64,000 nucleotides of DNA from Actinomadura sp. K4S16 (GCF_008327685.1 NZ_BDDE01000011.1:266361-330360); one strand, 5' to 3'. Numbered from the stretch's first letter, positions 51,374 to 61,292 are shown. The notes: generated by a model not told the origin, from the letters alone. Numbers and translations are program-made.

Positions 51374-52532
51374 GGGCGCACTCCCGCGGTGGTGACGGGC
51401 CGGCCTGCGGCGCGGCGCTGGCGGAGGGCGAAGCGGGCGACGTCGGCGATCCAGTCGCGGTCGGTGCGCAGTACGAGGTGGTGGGCGCCGCAGCGGCGCA
51501 GTGCGGCGCGGGTGCGGTCGCGCTGGGCGGCGGCCGCGGCCGCGTACCGTTCGCGGACTCGGCGGCTGAGGACGATCTCGTGGACGGTGCCGGTCTCGGG
51601 GTCGGTCATCTCGACGAGGCCGACGTCGGGGAGGTCGAGTTCGCGGGGGTCGATGATCTCGATGGCGAGGACCTGGTGGCGGGCGGTGAGGCGGCGCAGG
51701 GGGCGTTCCCAGGCGGGTTGGCCGTGGGGGCCGTCGGGGGTGGGGTCGGCGCCGTCGGGGGTGAGGAAGTCGGAGATGACGACGCGCAGGCCGCGGCGGG
51801 TCTGGCCGCGGTCGAGGGCGGCGATCGCGGCGGCGAGGTCGCGGGGCGGGGCGGTGGCGGTGGTGCGGCGTCCGGCGGTGTCGTCGACGGACTGGGCGTC
51901 GAGGACGGCCTGGAGGAGGGCGTACAGGGCGGCTTTGCCGGTGCGTGCGGGCCAGCGGCGCATGCCGTCGTCGTGGAGGAGGTAGGCGCCGACGCGGTCG
52001 CCGAGGCGGACGGTGAGGAAGCCGACGGCGGCGAGGGCGGCGACGGCGAGGTCGCGTTTGATCATGGTGCCGGTGCCGAAGTCCATGCTGGGGGTGAGGT
52101 CGACCAGGGCCCAGGCCTCGAGTTCGTGGTCGGCGATGAGGTCGCGGACGTGGGGGGTGGTGGTGCGGGCGGTGACGGCCCAGTCCATGTGGCGGACGTC
52201 GTCCTCGCCGGGCTGGTAGAGGCGGGCTTCGGCGAGTTCGGTGCCGGGGCCGGGGAGCAGGCCGAGGTGCTCGCCGTTGAGGAGGCCGTCGAGGCGGCGG
52301 GTGACCTGGAGTTCGAGGCGGCGCAGGGTGCGTTCGGGGGCGAGGTGGGCGAGTTTGCCGCGGGGGTGAGCCGAGCGGAGCTCGTCGTTTGATTGGTGGT
52401 GGGCGGGGGCTGGAGGACGGGGAGCCGAGCGGAGCTCGTCGTTTGATTGGTGGTGGGCGGGGGCTGGAGGACGGGGAGCCGAGCGGAGCTCGTCGTTTGA
52501 TTGGTGGTGGGCGGGGGCTGGAGGACGGGCCG

Positions 52533-52536
<4 letters not shown>
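51370..52536 (-). CDS. DUF58 protein with N-terminal triplicate repeat
   Basis: A 388-residue protein. The DUF58 core starts near 62 and contains the hallmark YQPGEDDVRHMDWAVTARTT, preceding a VWA-like fold with LVDLTPSMDFG. Residues 2-60 are three nearly identical 18-residue units of the form PRPPAPAHHQSNDELRSA, encoded by a 54-bp tandem DNA repeat. There is no alternative ATG or GTG in frame between the repeats and the core, and the ATG overlaps the MoxR stop, so the repeats are most likely translated. It is the second gene of the MoxR operon. Confidence 0.85.
52369..52530. repeat. Tandem 54-bp repeat, three copies, in frame within the DUF58 gene
   Basis: Copies at 52369-52422, 52423-52476 and 52477-52530; the last differs only at its final base. 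The unit is a multiple of three, so the copy number can change without breaking the frame. It contains the small stem CGAG-CGGAG-CTCG. Confidence 0.95.
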
Positions 52537-53549
<1,013 letters not shown>

Positions 53550-53745
53550 GTGGGTGTCCCTCACTTGTCCGTCGTGTGCCCTGTCATCGTGCGTGGTGGT
53601 GGTGCGGCGTGGGCGCCTTACGACCCTACGCGATCACTTGTACCCGTTCGCCGGGGATACGTGCGTGTGGCGGGTGATCGGTTCGGGGGTGCGGCGGGGG
53701 TGTTCCCGAGGCCGATCGTAGGGCGTGGTTGTTAGTGTTGCGGCC

Positions 53746-54513
53746 ATGTCGAGGCCGTTGCCGCCGGGTGACCCGGCCCAGTTGGGGCCGTTCCGTCTGT
53801 CGGCGCGTCTGTCGGAGTCGGCCGCCGGGATCGTGTTCCTGGGGGTGGACGGTGAGGGGCGGCGCGCGAGTGTGGCGGTGCTGAACCGGGGCGCGGCGGG
53901 TGACGCGGCGGCGCGGGACCGGTTCCGGGCGGCGATCAATGCGGCGGTGCCGGGTCCGGGGCGTGCGGCGGGGGCCGGGGGGCCGGGTGAGGCGCCGGTG
54001 GTGGCGGCGCAGCCGGACGGGCCGGCGCCGTGGGTGGCGACGCTGTACGAGGCGGATCGTGCGGGGGCGGAGCGGTTTCTGGAGCCGGTGGTGTTCCAGG
54101 GGTCGGGTCGTGGGTGGTGGGGCGGGCGGCGGCGTGGTCCGCAGTTCCAGCCGTATTGGCTGGGGTCGGGTGAGCCGGCGTTGGAGCGGCCTCGGCTTGT
54201 GGTGGGCGGGGGTCCGGTTCCGGTGGGGGAGCGTCCGCCGGAGCGGAGTCTGGTGGGCGCCGTGGTGGGGTTGGCGGCGGTGCTGCTGGTGCTGGGGTTG
54301 CTGATGGGGGTGCTGTTCGCGTGTGTGCCGGAGGCGAAGGATCCGCCGCCTCCACCGCCGGAGCCGACGCCGTCGTGGCGGGTGTCGCCGCGGTCGCCGG
54401 TTCCCACGACGCCTGCGCCGTCGACGCCGCCGCCGCGGTCGCCGGGGCCGTCGACGCCGGCTCCGTCGCCTTCGCCGTCGGGTTCGGGGGGTGACGACGG
54501 CGCCCCGCTGTAG
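53746..54513 (+). CDS. Membrane protein with a kinase N-lobe-like domain
   Basis: A 255-residue protein. Residues 10-105 resemble only the N-lobe of actinobacterial Ser/Thr kinases: LGPFRLSARLSESAAGIVFLG in place of the glycine loop, an alpha-C-like helix with RDRFRAAINAAV, and the hinge-like PWVATLYEAD. The catalytic loop, DFG and activation segment are missing, and the VAVLN strand lacks the usual lysine. A single TM (169-192) follows, then a Pro/Ser/Thr-rich tail of about 55 residues. The orientation with the tail outside is likely. It is divergent from MoxR. Function is unknown; a regulatory pseudokinase fragment is conceivable. Confidence 0.6.
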   Translation: MSRPLPPGDPAQLGPFRLSARLSESAAGIVFLGVDGEGRRASVAVLNRGAAGDAAARDRFRAAINAAVPGPGRAAGAGGPGEAPVVAAQPDGPAPWVATLYEADRAGAERFLEPVVFQGSGRGWWGGRRRGPQFQPYWLGSGEPALERPRLVVGGGPVPVGERPPERSLVGAVVGLAAVLLVLGLLMGVLFACVPEAKDPPPPPPEPTPSWRVSPRSPVPTTPAPSTPPPRSPGPSTPAPSPSPSGSGGDDGAPL

Positions 54514-54614
54514 GGGGCCGTTTGTGGTGGTGCGTCCCTTGTGTTGGGAAAGGGTGGCTTGCGTAGGGGAAAAGGGCGTTGCGGGGTGGTACGGCGGGTG
54601 GCCAGCATGGGGGG

Positions 54615-55283
54615 ATGCTGGAGAGTCTGCTCGCCTTCGCGGGCGCCGCGGTGCTGATCGCGATGGCGCCGGGCCCGAGCACGGTCGTGATCATGCGCCA
54701 GTCGATGCGGTCGCGGCGCTCGGGGCTGGTGACGGTGCTGGGCAACGAGACGGGCGTGCTGTTGTGGGGGGTGGCGGCGGCGGTGGGGCTGTCGGCGCTG
54801 CTGGCGGCGTCGCGGCTGGCGTACGAGGGGCTGCGGATCGCCGGTGCGGTGGTGCTGGTGTGGTTCGGGGTGCGGGCGCTGTGGCATGCGCGGCGCGGCG
54901 GTCCGGCCGCGGCGGGCTCGGATGCGGGTTCTGAGGCTGCGGGTTCGCAGGTCGCGGGTCCGGTCGCGGGGGAGGTGCCGGGTTCGGGGTGGCGGTGCTA
55001 CCGGCTGGGGCTGGTGACGAACTTCGCCAATCCGAAGGCGGGGGTGTTCGCGGTGTCGTTCCTGCCGCAGTTCGTGCCGGAGGGGTGGCCGGTCGCGGCG
55101 GTGCTGGTGGGCTTCTCGGTGCTGTGGGCGCTGATCGACCTGGTCTGGTACACGGTGGTGGTGTGGCTGGTGGGGGCGGCGCGGCGGGTGCTGGGCCGCC
55201 CGGGGGTGCGGCGGCGCCTCGACCAGGTGTCGGGCGTGGTGCTGGTGGGGCTGGGCGTGCGGCTGGCGGCCGAGGCGCGCTGA
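54615..55283 (+). CDS. LysE/RhtB family amino acid exporter
   Basis: A 222-residue membrane protein with about six TMs. MAPGPSTVVIMRQSMRSRRS near the N-terminus and GLVTNFANPKAGVFAVSFLP at about 138-157 are the signature regions of the LysE superfamily. The loop between TM3 and TM4 is enlarged by an Ala/Gly/Ser repeat-like stretch. The ATG at 54615 has GGGGGG directly before it. It would export an amino acid or related compound; lysine export cannot be claimed despite the lysine genes elsewhere in the window. Confidence 0.88.
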   Translation: MLESLLAFAGAAVLIAMAPGPSTVVIMRQSMRSRRSGLVTVLGNETGVLLWGVAAAVGLSALLAASRLAYEGLRIAGAVVLVWFGVRALWHARRGGPAAAGSDAGSEAAGSQVAGPVAGEVPGSGWRCYRLGLVTNFANPKAGVFAVSFLPQFVPEGWPVAAVLVGFSVLWALIDLVWYTVVVWLVGAARRVLGRPGVRRRLDQVSGVVLVGLGVRLAAEAR

Positions 55284-55404
55284 GTCGCACTGAGTTGCAC
55301 CGACGGGGCCCGCTGGGACCGCCCGTGCGGGGGCGCCGATACGGTCCGCCGATTTGGCACATTTTCATGATCGCTTTTCGGGGCGGGGGCCGTAGCCTGG
55401 GGCG

Positions 55405-57051
55405 GTGAGCGCTCTGGATGACCTGGCCGACCGCTATGTGGACGAGTTCGCCGCGCTGGATCCGTGCCTGGCGGCGATGATGGGCATCGCCGGGCAGGAC
55501 GCGCGGCTGACCGACTACGGCCCGGACGGGCTGGCGGCGCGCGCCGACCTGACGCGGCGGACGCTGGCGGACCTGGAGCGCGTCCCGGTGGAGGGCGAGG
55601 CCGGGCGGATCGCGGCGGCGGTGCTGCGGGAGCGCCTGGAGGTCGAGGCGGCGCTGGACGAGGCGGGGGTTCGGGAGGGGTTCCTGGACACCACCGACGG
55701 GCCCGTCCAGCAGCTGCGGGTGGCCCTGGAGCTGCTGGACCAGGGCCCCGGCACCGACTGGGAGGCCGTCCACGCGCGGATGCGGGCGCTGCCGGGGGCG
55801 CTGGCGGGTCTGCGGACGTCGCTGCGGCGGGCGGCCGGGCAGGGCCGGGTGGCGGCGCGGCGGCAGGTGGTGCGCAGCGCCCGCGAGTGCGCCGAGACCC
55901 CGACGTATCTGGCGGGGCTCGCGGCGCGGTACGGGGACGGGCCGCTGCTGGGGGCGCTGGAGGCGGCGGCGTCGGCGGCGTCGGCCGCGCTGGGGGAGTT
56001 CGCGGCGTTCCTGTCGGGTGAGTTGGCGGCGCGCGCGCCGGAGCGGGACGCGCTGGGCGCCGACCGGTACCGGCTGGGCGTGCGGGACTTCCTGGGGACG
56101 GACCTGGACCTGGCGGAGACCTACGCGTGGGGCTGGGAGGAGCTGGCGCGGATCGAGTCGGAGATGGCGGGCGCGGCGCGGGAGATCCTGCCGGGCGAGC
56201 CGCTGCCAGCGGTGATGGCGGCGCTGGACGCCGATCCGGCGCACCGGGTCTCGGGCGCCGAGGTGTTCCGGGGGTGGATCCAGGAGCTGGCGGACCGGGC
56301 GATCGCGGATCTGGACGGGGTGCATTTCGACATCCCGGCGCCGCTGCGGCGGATCGAGTGCAGGATCCCGCCGGTGGAGGCGGGGGTCTACTACCTGGCG
56401 CCGGCGGAGGACCTGTCGCGTCCGGGGACGGTGTGGTGGACGGTGGAGGACCCGTCCGCGGACATCGTGACCTGGACGGTTCCGACGACGATGTTCCATG
56501 AGGGCGTGCCGGGCCACCACCTGCAGCTGGGGGTGACGACCCTGAACCGGGGGCTGAACCGGTTCCAGCGGCTGTCGAGCGAGCTGCACCCGGGGCACTG
56601 CGAGGGGTGGGGGCTGTACGCGGAGCGGCTGATGGACGAGCTGGGCCACTACCGGGATCCGGCGCACCGGCTGGGGATGCTGGCGGGCGGGCAGCGGTTC
56701 CGCGCGGCGCGGGTGGTGCTGGACATCGGGCTGCATCTGGAGCTGCCGATCCCGGCGGGCACGGGGTTCCACGAGGGGGAGCGGTGGACGCCGGAGCTGG
56801 GCTTCGAGTTCCTGCGGGCCCGCAAGGGGCCTGATCCGGACGCGGCGGTCGCGTTCGAGATCGACCGGTACCTGGGGCGTCCGGCGCAGGCGATCGCCTA
56901 CAAGCTGGGGGAGCGGATCTGGCTGGAGGCGCGGGAGGAGGCGCGGCGCCGGGAGGGGGCGGGGTTCGACCTGAAGGGGTTCCACCGGCGGGCGCTTGAT
57001 CTGGGGCCGATGGGCTTGGACCTGCTGCGCGCGGAGTTGGCGCGGTCCTGA
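55405..57051 (+). CDS. DUF885 family metallopeptidase-like protein
   Basis: A 548-residue alpha-helical protein. The putative zinc site HEGVPGHH (H365, E366, H371) and the downstream glutamate E400 in HCEGWGLYAERLMDELG are the DUF885 hallmarks, resembling M32-type carboxypeptidases. No signal peptide is present, so it is cytoplasmic. The GTG at 55405 gives the typical SALDDLADRYVDEFAALDP start. It is an isolated gene. Peptidase activity is inferred from the motif. Confidence 0.88.
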   Translation: MSALDDLADRYVDEFAALDPCLAAMMGIAGQDARLTDYGPDGLAARADLTRRTLADLERVPVEGEAGRIAAAVLRERLEVEAALDEAGVREGFLDTTDGPVQQLRVALELLDQGPGTDWEAVHARMRALPGALAGLRTSLRRAAGQGRVAARRQVVRSARECAETPTYLAGLAARYGDGPLLGALEAAASAASAALGEFAAFLSGELAARAPERDALGADRYRLGVRDFLGTDLDLAETYAWGWEELARIESEMAGAAREILPGEPLPAVMAALDADPAHRVSGAEVFRGWIQELADRAIADLDGVHFDIPAPLRRIECRIPPVEAGVYYLAPAEDLSRPGTVWWTVEDPSADIVTWTVPTTMFHEGVPGHHLQLGVTTLNRGLNRFQRLSSELHPGHCEGWGLYAERLMDELGHYRDPAHRLGMLAGGQRFRAARVVLDIGLHLELPIPAGTGFHEGERWTPELGFEFLRARKGPDPDAAVAFEIDRYLGRPAQAIAYKLGERIWLEAREEARRREGAGFDLKGFHRRALDLGPMGLDLLRAELARS

Positions 57052-57092
57052 CCGGTGCCCTGGCGCGGGGCCGAACGGCCAGGGGCTCGGGG

Positions 57093-57440
57093 TCAGACGG
57101 GTTCGGAGGAGTTGAGGCGGGAGCGTCCGTGGTTCTCCAGTGCCTCGACGCCGGTTTCGCGGAGCCAGCGCCGCCCGTTGGGCCGGTGCCAGTCGGCTTC
57201 GGGTGCGTCGGGGGAGCCGGGAGCGGCGCGCGCGGTTTCGTCGGCCGGGTCGGCCGGCGGGTCGGCGATGTCGCCGGTCCTGCCGATGTGGCAGGCCCGC
57301 TCGTCCCCGGGCTCGATGATCGTCTTGTGGTAGTGGGGCGGCCACCGCAGCAGGAGGCGGCGGCCGCAGGTGGGACAGGCCCACTCCTCCAGCCCCGACT
57401 CCTGGGTCCGGACGCGGCGCAACTCGTGGGTCAGGTGCAA
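57093..57440 (-). CDS. Small CxxC zinc-ribbon-like protein of unknown function
   Basis: A 115-residue protein. The N-terminal part has EEWACPTCGRRLLLRWPPHY (C22, C25) and a further histidine/cysteine stretch HYHKTIIEPGDERACHIG that could complete a metal site. The rest is polar and probably flexible. The TTG at 57440 is chosen because GAGGAGAGG lies at the proper distance upstream and no ATG or GTG fits. No function can be assigned. Confidence 0.6.
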   Translation of the reverse strand: MHLTHELRRVRTQESGLEEWACPTCGRRLLLRWPPHYHKTIIEPGDERACHIGRTGDIADPPADPADETARAAPGSPDAPEADWHRPNGRRWLRETGVEALENHGRSRLNSSEPV

Positions 57441-57572
57441 CTTGCCTCTCCTCGACCGTCGGCTGAGTTCCGGCCAGTGTTCGTGCGTAAGTGATTTCCC
57501 GCGCCCGGCAGGTTAAACGGCACGGCAAACGTCTTTAAGGTCGATGCGGCGGTCGTAACGGCATGTCCGTAA

Positions 57573-58487
57573 TCAGGTGAGGGCGCGGTGGACGGCGGCG
57601 CCGATCCGCGCGACGGCCTCGGCGGGGCGGCGGGAGAACGACCCCCACCCGAGGAAGCCGTGGTCCAGGCCCGTCCCGGGCACCAGGACGACGGGCACGC
57701 CGGCCTCCCGCAGCCGCGCCGCGTACGCCTCGGCCTGCGGCCGAAGCCGGTCGTGCTCGGCGGTCGCGACGACCGCCGGGGGCAGGCCGGAGGGGTCGGG
57801 GTCCAGCAGCGGCGACACCTCCGGGCGGGCCGGGTCGGCGCCGCGCAGGTAGGCCCGCAGCGCGCGGCCTATGCCTGATGGCGGGAACTCCAGCCCGTCG
57901 GGGTCGGGCAGCGGCGGCGGGACCTCCCGCAGGTCCAGCGCCGGGTACAGCAGGACCTGCAGGGCGGGCCGGGCGGGCCCGGCGTCGCGCAGCAGCCCGG
58001 CGGCCGCGGCGGCGAGCTGGCCGCCCGCGCTGTCCCCGGCCACCCCGACCCGGCCGGGGTCCAGGCCGAGCCGGGACGCGTTCGCCGCGACCCACCGCAC
58101 GGCCGCGACGGCGTCGTCCAGCGCGGCCGGGAACGGGTCCTCGGGCGGGCGCCGGTACCCGACCGACACCCACGCCACGCCGCTGGCCGCCGCCAGCGCC
58201 CGCACGACGGGGTCGTAGGACTCGACGTCGCCGAGCACCCATCCGCCGCCGTGGAAGTACACCAGCGCCGGCGCCGGGCCGTCCCACGCCGGCCGGTACA
58301 GCCGGGCGGGGAGCGGGCCCGCGGGGCCGTCCACGGTGAGGTCGCGGACGGCGGCGACGGGCGGGCGCGGGGAGCGGGCGAGGTCGGCGGCGTGCTCGCG
58401 GCGGGCGTCGCCGACCGTGCCGCCCGCCCCGGCGGGCGCGGCGAGGCGGGCCCGCAGGAACGCCAGGTACTCCGGATCGCGGCCCAT
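57573..58487 (-). CDS. Alpha/beta hydrolase (HSL-type esterase)
   Basis: A 304-residue esterase/lipase of the hormone-sensitive lipase family. The oxyanion-hole motif HGGGW is at 79-83, the nucleophile S153 in GDSAGGQ, the acid D246 in AEHDRLRPQA and the base H276 in GLDHGFLGW. No signal peptide. The ATG at 58487 follows AGGAGGGG; a GTG one codon earlier is too close to it. It lies downstream of an aldehyde dehydrogenase on the same strand, but a hairpin separates them. Confidence 0.9.
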   Translation of the reverse strand: MGRDPEYLAFLRARLAAPAGAGGTVGDARREHAADLARSPRPPVAAVRDLTVDGPAGPLPARLYRPAWDGPAPALVYFHGGGWVLGDVESYDPVVRALAAASGVAWVSVGYRRPPEDPFPAALDDAVAAVRWVAANASRLGLDPGRVGVAGDSAGGQLAAAAAGLLRDAGPARPALQVLLYPALDLREVPPPLPDPDGLEFPPSGIGRALRAYLRGADPARPEVSPLLDPDPSGLPPAVVATAEHDRLRPQAEAYAARLREAGVPVVLVPGTGLDHGFLGWGSFSRRPAEAVARIGAAVHRALT

Positions 58488-58547
58488 CACCCCTCCTCGG
58501 CTCCGAGCCTACGGGCCCGCGGAGAGGCCCGTCGGCGCCGGGCGGCG

Positions 58548-58577
58548 CCGCCTTCCGGGCCCCGGACGGGAAGGCGG
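58548..58577 (-). terminator. Hairpin terminator after the aldehyde dehydrogenase
   Basis: A 9-bp stem CCGCCTTCC/GGAAGGCGG (58548-58556 with 58569-58577) with a 12-nt loop, 43 bases past the dehydrogenase stop. Confidence 0.6.
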
Positions 58578-58619
58578 AAGGCGGCGCGGACGGTCAGGGG
58601 GACGCGTCCCGGGGGCGGT

Positions 58620-60080
58620 TCAGAAGGGGTAGGTGGCGATCTCGGCGCGGACCGTGAGCCACTGCGTCTCGGTGAACGCCTCGATGTTGGCGTCCGGGCC
58701 GCCGAACCGCGACCCGTTGCCGGACGCCGCCACCCCGCCGAATGGCACGACCGGCTCGTCGTTGACCGTCTGGTCGTTGATGTGGACCAGCCCCGTCGGG
58801 ATCGCGTCGGCGATCCGCATCGCCTGCCCCACGTCGCCGAGGATGCCCAGGGACAGCCCGTACTCGGTCGCCGACGCCAGCTCCACCGCCTCCTGCGGCG
58901 TGGAGAACGGCACGACCGGCGCGACCGGCCCGAACACCTCCTGCGCGTAGGCGGGCATGTCGGGCGTCACCTCGTCCAGGACGGTCGGGCGGTAGAACAG
59001 GCCCTCGTGGGTGCCGCCCGCGGCGAGCCGGGCGCCCGCCGCGACCGTGGCCCGCACCAGCTCGTCGATGTGCGCGAGCTGCCCGGCGTCGATGATCGGG
59101 CCGAGCGCGACCGGTCCGGCCGCCGGGTCACCGACCGGGAGCTTGTCGGCCTTGTCGGCCAGCGCCGCCACGTACTCGGCGTGCAGGCTCTCGTGCACCA
59201 GGTGCCGCCCGGAGGTCATGCAGATCTGCCCCTGGTGCAGGAACGACCCCCACGCGCCCGCCGACACCGCGGCCTCGACCCGCGCGCCCGGCAGCACGAT
59301 CAGCGCGTTGTTGCCGCCGAGCTCGAGGTGGGCGCGCTTGAGCAGCCGCCCGCACACCTCGCCGATCCGGCGTCCGGCGGCGGTGGAGCCGGTGAAGGAC
59401 ACCACCCGCACCTCCGGCGCCGCGACCACCGCCTCCCCGGCCTCGCGGCCGCCCGGCAGCAGGTGCAAAAGCCCCTCCGGCAGTCCCGCCTCCTGGAAGA
59501 CCCGCGCGATGCTCACCCCGCCGCACACCGCGGTGCGCGGGTCCGGCTTGAGCAGCACCGCGTTGCCGAGCGCCAGCGCCGGCGCCACCGACCGCATCGC
59601 CAGGATCAGCGGGAAGTTGAACGGCGCGATCACGCTCACCACCCCGGCGGGGCGGCGCCGCGCCAGGCTCCACCGCGGCTGCGCCGACGGCAGCACCAGG
59701 CCCTGCGGGTGCGAGGCCAGCGCCGCCGCCTCGTAGCACAGGTTCGCCGCGAAATGCGTCTCCAGCTCCGCCTTCGGCGGGATCGACCCCGCCTCCCGGA
59801 CGATCCAGTCGCCGATCTCGGCGGCGTGCTCCTCGAACAGCCGCCCCGCCGCGCGCAGCACCGCGGCGCGCTCCTCGTAGGTGCGGGCCGCCCAGTCCCG
59901 CTGGGCCGCCGCGGCGGCCCGCGCCGCCCGCGCCGCGTCGGCGGCGCCCGCCTCGCCGAGCGTGCCGAGCGTCCCGCCGGTCGCGGGCTCGGTCACCTCG
60001 AACACGCCGCCGTCCCCGGCCGCCGTCCAGCCGCCGTCGAAGATCTTCCCGGTCCACGCGCCGGGGTCGAGCAACGTCAT
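58620..60080 (-). CDS. Aldehyde dehydrogenase (benzaldehyde/vanillin dehydrogenase-like)
   Basis: A 486-residue NAD(P)-dependent aldehyde dehydrogenase. The catalytic residues E253 (HLELGGNN) and C287 (GQICMTS) are present, with the nucleotide-binding IAPFNFPL and SFTGSTAAGRRIG and the C-terminal VPFGGVAASGNGSRFGG. QEVFGPVAPVVPFST is standard. The overall pattern is closest to aromatic aldehyde dehydrogenases of actinobacteria. The ATG at 60080 follows GAGGAGGAA. No pathway partners are adjacent. Confidence 0.9.
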   Translation of the reverse strand: MTLLDPGAWTGKIFDGGWTAAGDGGVFEVTEPATGGTLGTLGEAGAADAARAARAAAAAQRDWAARTYEERAAVLRAAGRLFEEHAAEIGDWIVREAGSIPPKAELETHFAANLCYEAAALASHPQGLVLPSAQPRWSLARRRPAGVVSVIAPFNFPLILAMRSVAPALALGNAVLLKPDPRTAVCGGVSIARVFQEAGLPEGLLHLLPGGREAGEAVVAAPEVRVVSFTGSTAAGRRIGEVCGRLLKRAHLELGGNNALIVLPGARVEAAVSAGAWGSFLHQGQICMTSGRHLVHESLHAEYVAALADKADKLPVGDPAAGPVALGPIIDAGQLAHIDELVRATVAAGARLAAGGTHEGLFYRPTVLDEVTPDMPAYAQEVFGPVAPVVPFSTPQEAVELASATEYGLSLGILGDVGQAMRIADAIPTGLVHINDQTVNDEPVVPFGGVAASGNGSRFGGPDANIEAFTETQWLTVRAEIATYPF

Positions 60081-60453
60081 CGTTCCTCCTCGCAAGGGGT
60101 GCCCGCGCCGAACCTCCCACCCTCACCGTCCGCGGCCCCCGCGGGAACCGCATCGTTCCGCTCAGTGGAAACCCGCCGCGGGGAAAACCCGTTGCGGCGC
60201 CTCGCCGCTCCGGGCACTCTGGACACGCAGAACCCGCACGGGCCCCGCTGGAGGGCGGGCCCGCGGCGCCGAAGGGAGGGACGGGAGATGACCCGCTGTA
60301 GCAGCGGACGACGCACCGCACCCCGGTCCCGGCCCGCCGGCCGAACGACCCCCTGACCCGCCCGCGTCCCAGGTGCGACGCATGCGCGGGGGCGGTGTCC
60401 CCAGATGTCCTCCGATGTCCTCCCATGCCCGCCGGTCGCACAGGCCGGCCCGT
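60081..60453. other. 373-bp gap between aldehyde dehydrogenase and tRNA-Cys
   Basis: The gap must hold the promoter of the minus-strand dehydrogenase and that of the plus-strand tRNA. A 22-codon plus-strand frame (60288-60356) has a good GGGAG ribosome site but no recognisable product. No RNA or repeat is recognised otherwise. Confidence 0.35.
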
Positions 60454-60526
60454 GGCGCCGTGGCCGAGAGGTTCAGGCGGCGGTCCGCAAAACCGTCACA
60501 CGTGGGTTCGAATCCCACCGGCGTCT
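60454..60526 (+). tRNA. tRNA-Cys (GCA), with C33 in the anticodon loop
   Basis: A 73-nt cloverleaf: 7-bp acceptor (GGCGCCG with CGGCGTC, one G-U), discriminator U, D-arm GCC/GGC, anticodon stem GCGGT/ACCGT, loop CCGCAAA and T-arm GTGGG-TTCGAAT-CCCAC. The anticodon is GCA. U73 agrees with cysteine identity. No CCA is encoded. Position 33 is C instead of the almost universal U, which is unusual. Confidence 0.9.
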
Positions 60527-60565
60527 CCGGTCCCGTCCCCGCTGTCACCCTGGGGACGGGACCCC

Positions 60566-60637
60566 CTCCCCGTAGCTCAGCGGACAGAGCACCGGCCTCC
60601 GAAGCCGGGAGCGCAGGTTCGATCCCTGCCGGGGAGA
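60566..60637 (+). tRNA. tRNA-Arg (CCG)
   Basis: A 72-nt cloverleaf: acceptor CTCCCCG/CGGGGAG, D-arm GCTC/GAGC, anticodon stem CCGGC/GCCGG with loop CTCCGAA (anticodon CCG) and T-arm GCAGG-TTCGATC-CCTGC. It reads CGG codons. It lies 39 bases after tRNA-Cys and may share its transcript. CCA is not encoded. Confidence 0.93.
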
Positions 60638-60689
60638 CGCGCGGCACCGCCGCGGGCGGCGGCCTTCAGGCCCGTGGCCCGGGGCCCGT

Positions 60690-61124
60690 TCAGCGGCAGG
60701 GCAGCGGGCCCGGCGCCGGCGGCCACACGAACGCGTGGGCGTACCAGGCGCCCGCGTCGCCCCGCACGGGCCGCCTGCCGTAGGTGACGGCGATCGCGGC
60801 GAGGTGCGCGCCGCCGTCGGCGCCCGCCCCGGACGCGCCGCCGGGCTGCAGGACCTCGCCCAGCAGCAGCCGCACCGGCTCGTGCAGCTCCAGCCGCAGC
60901 ACCAGCGACCCGCGCCGCCGCGCCGCCGCCCGCCCCACCACGTCCCCGATCAGCGGGGCGAGCCGGTCGGCCAGGCCCGCCGCGGCCGGTCCCAGCCCCC
61001 ACCCGTGCAGGGCGCCCTGCACGATCCCGCGGACGCTGCCCGCCGCCGCGCGCCCGCCCGGCAACTGCCACCGGCCGGCACGGGGGGTCGGCCGCGGAAC
61101 ACCCTGGACGGAAACGAAGGTCAT
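60690..61124 (-). CDS. Degenerate HATPase (anti-sigma kinase-like) protein
   Basis: A 144-residue protein that resembles the N-terminal half of the small GHKL ATPases of actinobacteria: GRWQLPGGRAAAGSVRGIVQ, then LHGWGLGPAAAGLADRLAPL in place of the usual helix ending in ELVTNAV. The N-box asparagine is absent (DVVGRAA) and no GxGL lid is present, so ATP binding is doubtful. The C-terminus is a short unrelated strand region. It is divergent or isolated next to the tRNA pair. It is probably a decayed or non-catalytic relative. Confidence 0.55.
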   Translation of the reverse strand: MTFVSVQGVPRPTPRAGRWQLPGGRAAAGSVRGIVQGALHGWGLGPAAAGLADRLAPLIGDVVGRAAARRRGSLVLRLELHEPVRLLLGEVLQPGGASGAGADGGAHLAAIAVTYGRRPVRGDAGAWYAHAFVWPPAPGPLPCR

Positions 61125-61292
61125 GTGCCTCTCCGATCACGAACGAGCTTCGGGCCCCGCAGGGGCCCCGGACCGGCCGCGCCGGACCGCGCGCAATCGA
61201 CAACCTCGCCGGAGGTGTGCCCGGCCCGCCCCCGCTCATGCGCCCCCGCCGGGCGGGCGGCGGAACCCCCGCGCGGCCGGGGGCCGGGGAGG

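Noticed and set aside
52369..52530. CRISPR-like array
   Set aside because: The 54-bp units are directly adjacent with no spacers and lie in frame in a coding gene; there are no cas genes.
60288..60356. 22-codon plus-strand ORF (MTRCSSGRRT...) with a GGGAG ribosome site upstream of tRNA-Cys
   Set aside because: The composition is that of random GC-rich DNA, there is no homology and no downstream structural gene on that strand, so it is noted only within the gap.
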